From: JAGGAG01 sp031402225
GTDB taxonomy: Bacteria > Gemmatimonadota > Gemmatimonadetes > Gemmatimonadales > GWC2-71-9
Reading direction: 5' to 3'
DNA length: 23,293 nucleotides
Assembly (NCBI GenBank): GCA_031402225.1
Contig: JANNSD010000185.1
Coordinates: 1-23,293, forward strand
Within the stretch, counting starts at the first letter, position 1. Every line of letters starts with the position of its first letter. Below are positions 22,327 to 23,293 of the stretch, one piece after another. The notes below the pieces were generated by a model that saw nothing but the letters and a program-made list of their open reading frames with translations, did not search any database and was not told where the DNA came from. The position numbers and the translations under genes are program-made.

Positions 22327-23210
22327 GCGATTCCCGGTTGGTTGAGCCGTTCCTTCACCAGTTCAATGACGTCCACTGGCCGCTTCATGATCCCCATGCC
22401 GGCGGCGGCAAACGCTGCCAGCTTCTCCTCGGCGGTGCCCGATGAGCCCGAGATGATCGCACCGGCATGCCCCATCCGGCGCCCCTTGGGTGCCGTCTGT
22501 CCCGCAATGAAGCCCACCACCGGCTTGGTTACGTGCGCCTTGATGAACTCCGCCGCCTGCTGCTCGTCGGTGCCGCCGATCTCGCCCATCATGACGATGG
22601 CGTCGGTGCCCGGATCGTCCTGGAAGGCGCGGAGCACGTCGATGAAGTTGGTCCCGATCAGCGGATCGCCGCCGATACCGACGCAGGTGCTCTGGCCGAT
22701 GCCGGCCTTCGTCAGGTGGTTCACGATCTCGTAGGTCAGTGTTCCGCTCCGGCTGACGATCCCCACCCGCCCCGGACGACAGATACTCCCGGGGATGATC
22801 CCGACCTTCGCCTCGCCCGGCGTGATCAGCCCGGGGCAATTGGGCCCGATGAGCCGCACCCCGCGTGCGCGCACGTAGGGCATGGCCCGCGCGACATGCT
22901 GCACCGGAATACCCTCGGTGATGCACACGATCAGGCTGATCCCGGCGTCGGCAGCCTCAAACAGCGCGCTGGCGGCCGCGGTCGGCGGCACATACACCAC
23001 CGTCGTGTCGGCGCCAGTGGCGCTCACCGCCTCGGCCACCGTGTCGAACACCGGCACCGTGCCCTCGAAGGTCTGCCCGCCCTTGCCGGGCGTGACGCCG
23101 CCAACCACCTGCGTGCCGTACTCCAGCATCTGCCGCGCGTGAAACGATCCCTCACGCCCGGTGATACCCTGCACCAGCAGCCGCGTGGCCTTGTTGACGA
23201 AGATGCTCAT
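22323..23210 (-). CDS. sucD: Succinyl-CoA synthetase, alpha subunit
   Basis: SucD with SucC converts succinyl-CoA to succinate with NTP formation in the TCA cycle. The 295-residue protein has the CoA-binding N-terminus VQGITGREGSFH, IGPNCPG, VGIVSRSGTLTYE and the phosphorylated His248 in RRMGHAGAIISG. Its ATG overlaps the sucC stop and its stop overlaps the ndk start, so sucC-sucD-ndk form one translational chain. Confidence 0.98.
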   Translation of the reverse strand: MSIFVNKATRLLVQGITGREGSFHARQMLEYGTQVVGGVTPGKGGQTFEGTVPVFDTVAEAVSATGADTTVVYVPPTAAASALFEAADAGISLIVCITEGIPVQHVARAMPYVRARGVRLIGPNCPGLITPGEAKVGIIPGSICRPGRVGIVSRSGTLTYEIVNHLTKAGIGQSTCVGIGGDPLIGTNFIDVLRAFQDDPGTDAIVMMGEIGGTDEQQAAEFIKAHVTKPVVGFIAGQTAPKGRRMGHAGAIISGSSGTAEEKLAAFAAAGMGIMKRPVDVIELVKERLNQPGIA

Positions 23211-23293
23211 GCGGCCCCCTTGGCAGCGCGCACCACCTGCTGCACCGCCTCGTCCATGTCACTCAGCGCCGTCATGCCGATGCCCTGCAGGAT
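23207..23293 (-). CDS. sucC: Succinyl-CoA synthetase, beta subunit, C-terminal tail (partial)
   Basis: The last 28 codons of a gene that enters from beyond the window end. The peptide, with DMDEAVQQVVRAAKG near its end, fits the C-terminal helix of SucC. The assignment rests mainly on position: its stop forms an ATGA overlap with sucD, as sucC does in most genomes. Confidence 0.85.
   Translation of the reverse strand: MLQGIGMTALSDMDEAVQQVVRAAKGAA

Overview
The window is about 23.3 kb of gene-dense, high-GC chromosomal DNA from a diderm (Gram-negative type) bacterium. KdsB (Kdo activation for LPS), a complete RND/adaptor/outer-membrane-factor efflux set and a type II fatty-acid synthesis cluster point to two membranes. 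mqnA, mqnC and mqnE point to menaquinone made by the futalosine route. This combination, the GTG/TTG/CTG starts and the short heptamer arrays would fit Gemmatimonadota or a related environmental phylum, but that placement is inference and no 16S gene is present. There are no rRNA, tRNA, CRISPR, phage or IS genes.

Layout. Bases 1-2384 are on the minus strand: the 5' end of pyrG, kdsB, a trpG/pabA-type glutamine amidotransferase, and an uncharacterised membrane-anchored coiled-coil protein. Bases 2495-4821 are the only plus-strand genes, an ABC ATPase and its membrane subunit. From 21841 down to 4811 every gene is on the minus strand with almost no space between genes: yceD-rpmF-plsX-fabH-fabD-fabG-acpP-fabF, then mqnE-mqnA-mqnC, ispF, a DedA-TerB fusion, a XerD-type recombinase, and an outer-membrane factor, adaptor and RND pump. 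Bases 21898-23293 hold ndk, sucD and the 3' tail of sucC, also on the minus strand.

How the genes fit together. yceD to fabF is the classical ribosome/phospholipid/fatty-acid cluster. PlsX makes acyl-phosphate for membrane lipid, FabH/D/G/F and ACP build the chains, and L32 and YceD link it to ribosome production. The mqn genes make the menaquinone head group, and IspF feeds isoprenoid precursors for the quinone tail and for undecaprenyl carriers. The DedA protein is a membrane-homeostasis protein. The run therefore reads as an envelope and quinone superoperon with an efflux system at its end. Twelve gene junctions are four-base ATGA or GTGA overlaps.

The most unusual content is a set of heptanucleotide tandem arrays at gene junctions. 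(CTCACGA)n arrays occur at 11288-11308, 13874-13894 and, inverted, at 14738-14765. A TCTYCCG array at 11231-11279 lies inside the 5' end of xerD. The arrays supply the dedA stop, the xerD start codon and N-terminus, and the C-terminus of MqnE, and they bracket mqnA in inverted orientation. Other points are a leaderless-looking kdsB promoter fused to a terminator-like hairpin, a probable CTG start for the DedA-TerB fusion, and an atypical CX5CX2C cluster motif in MqnE.
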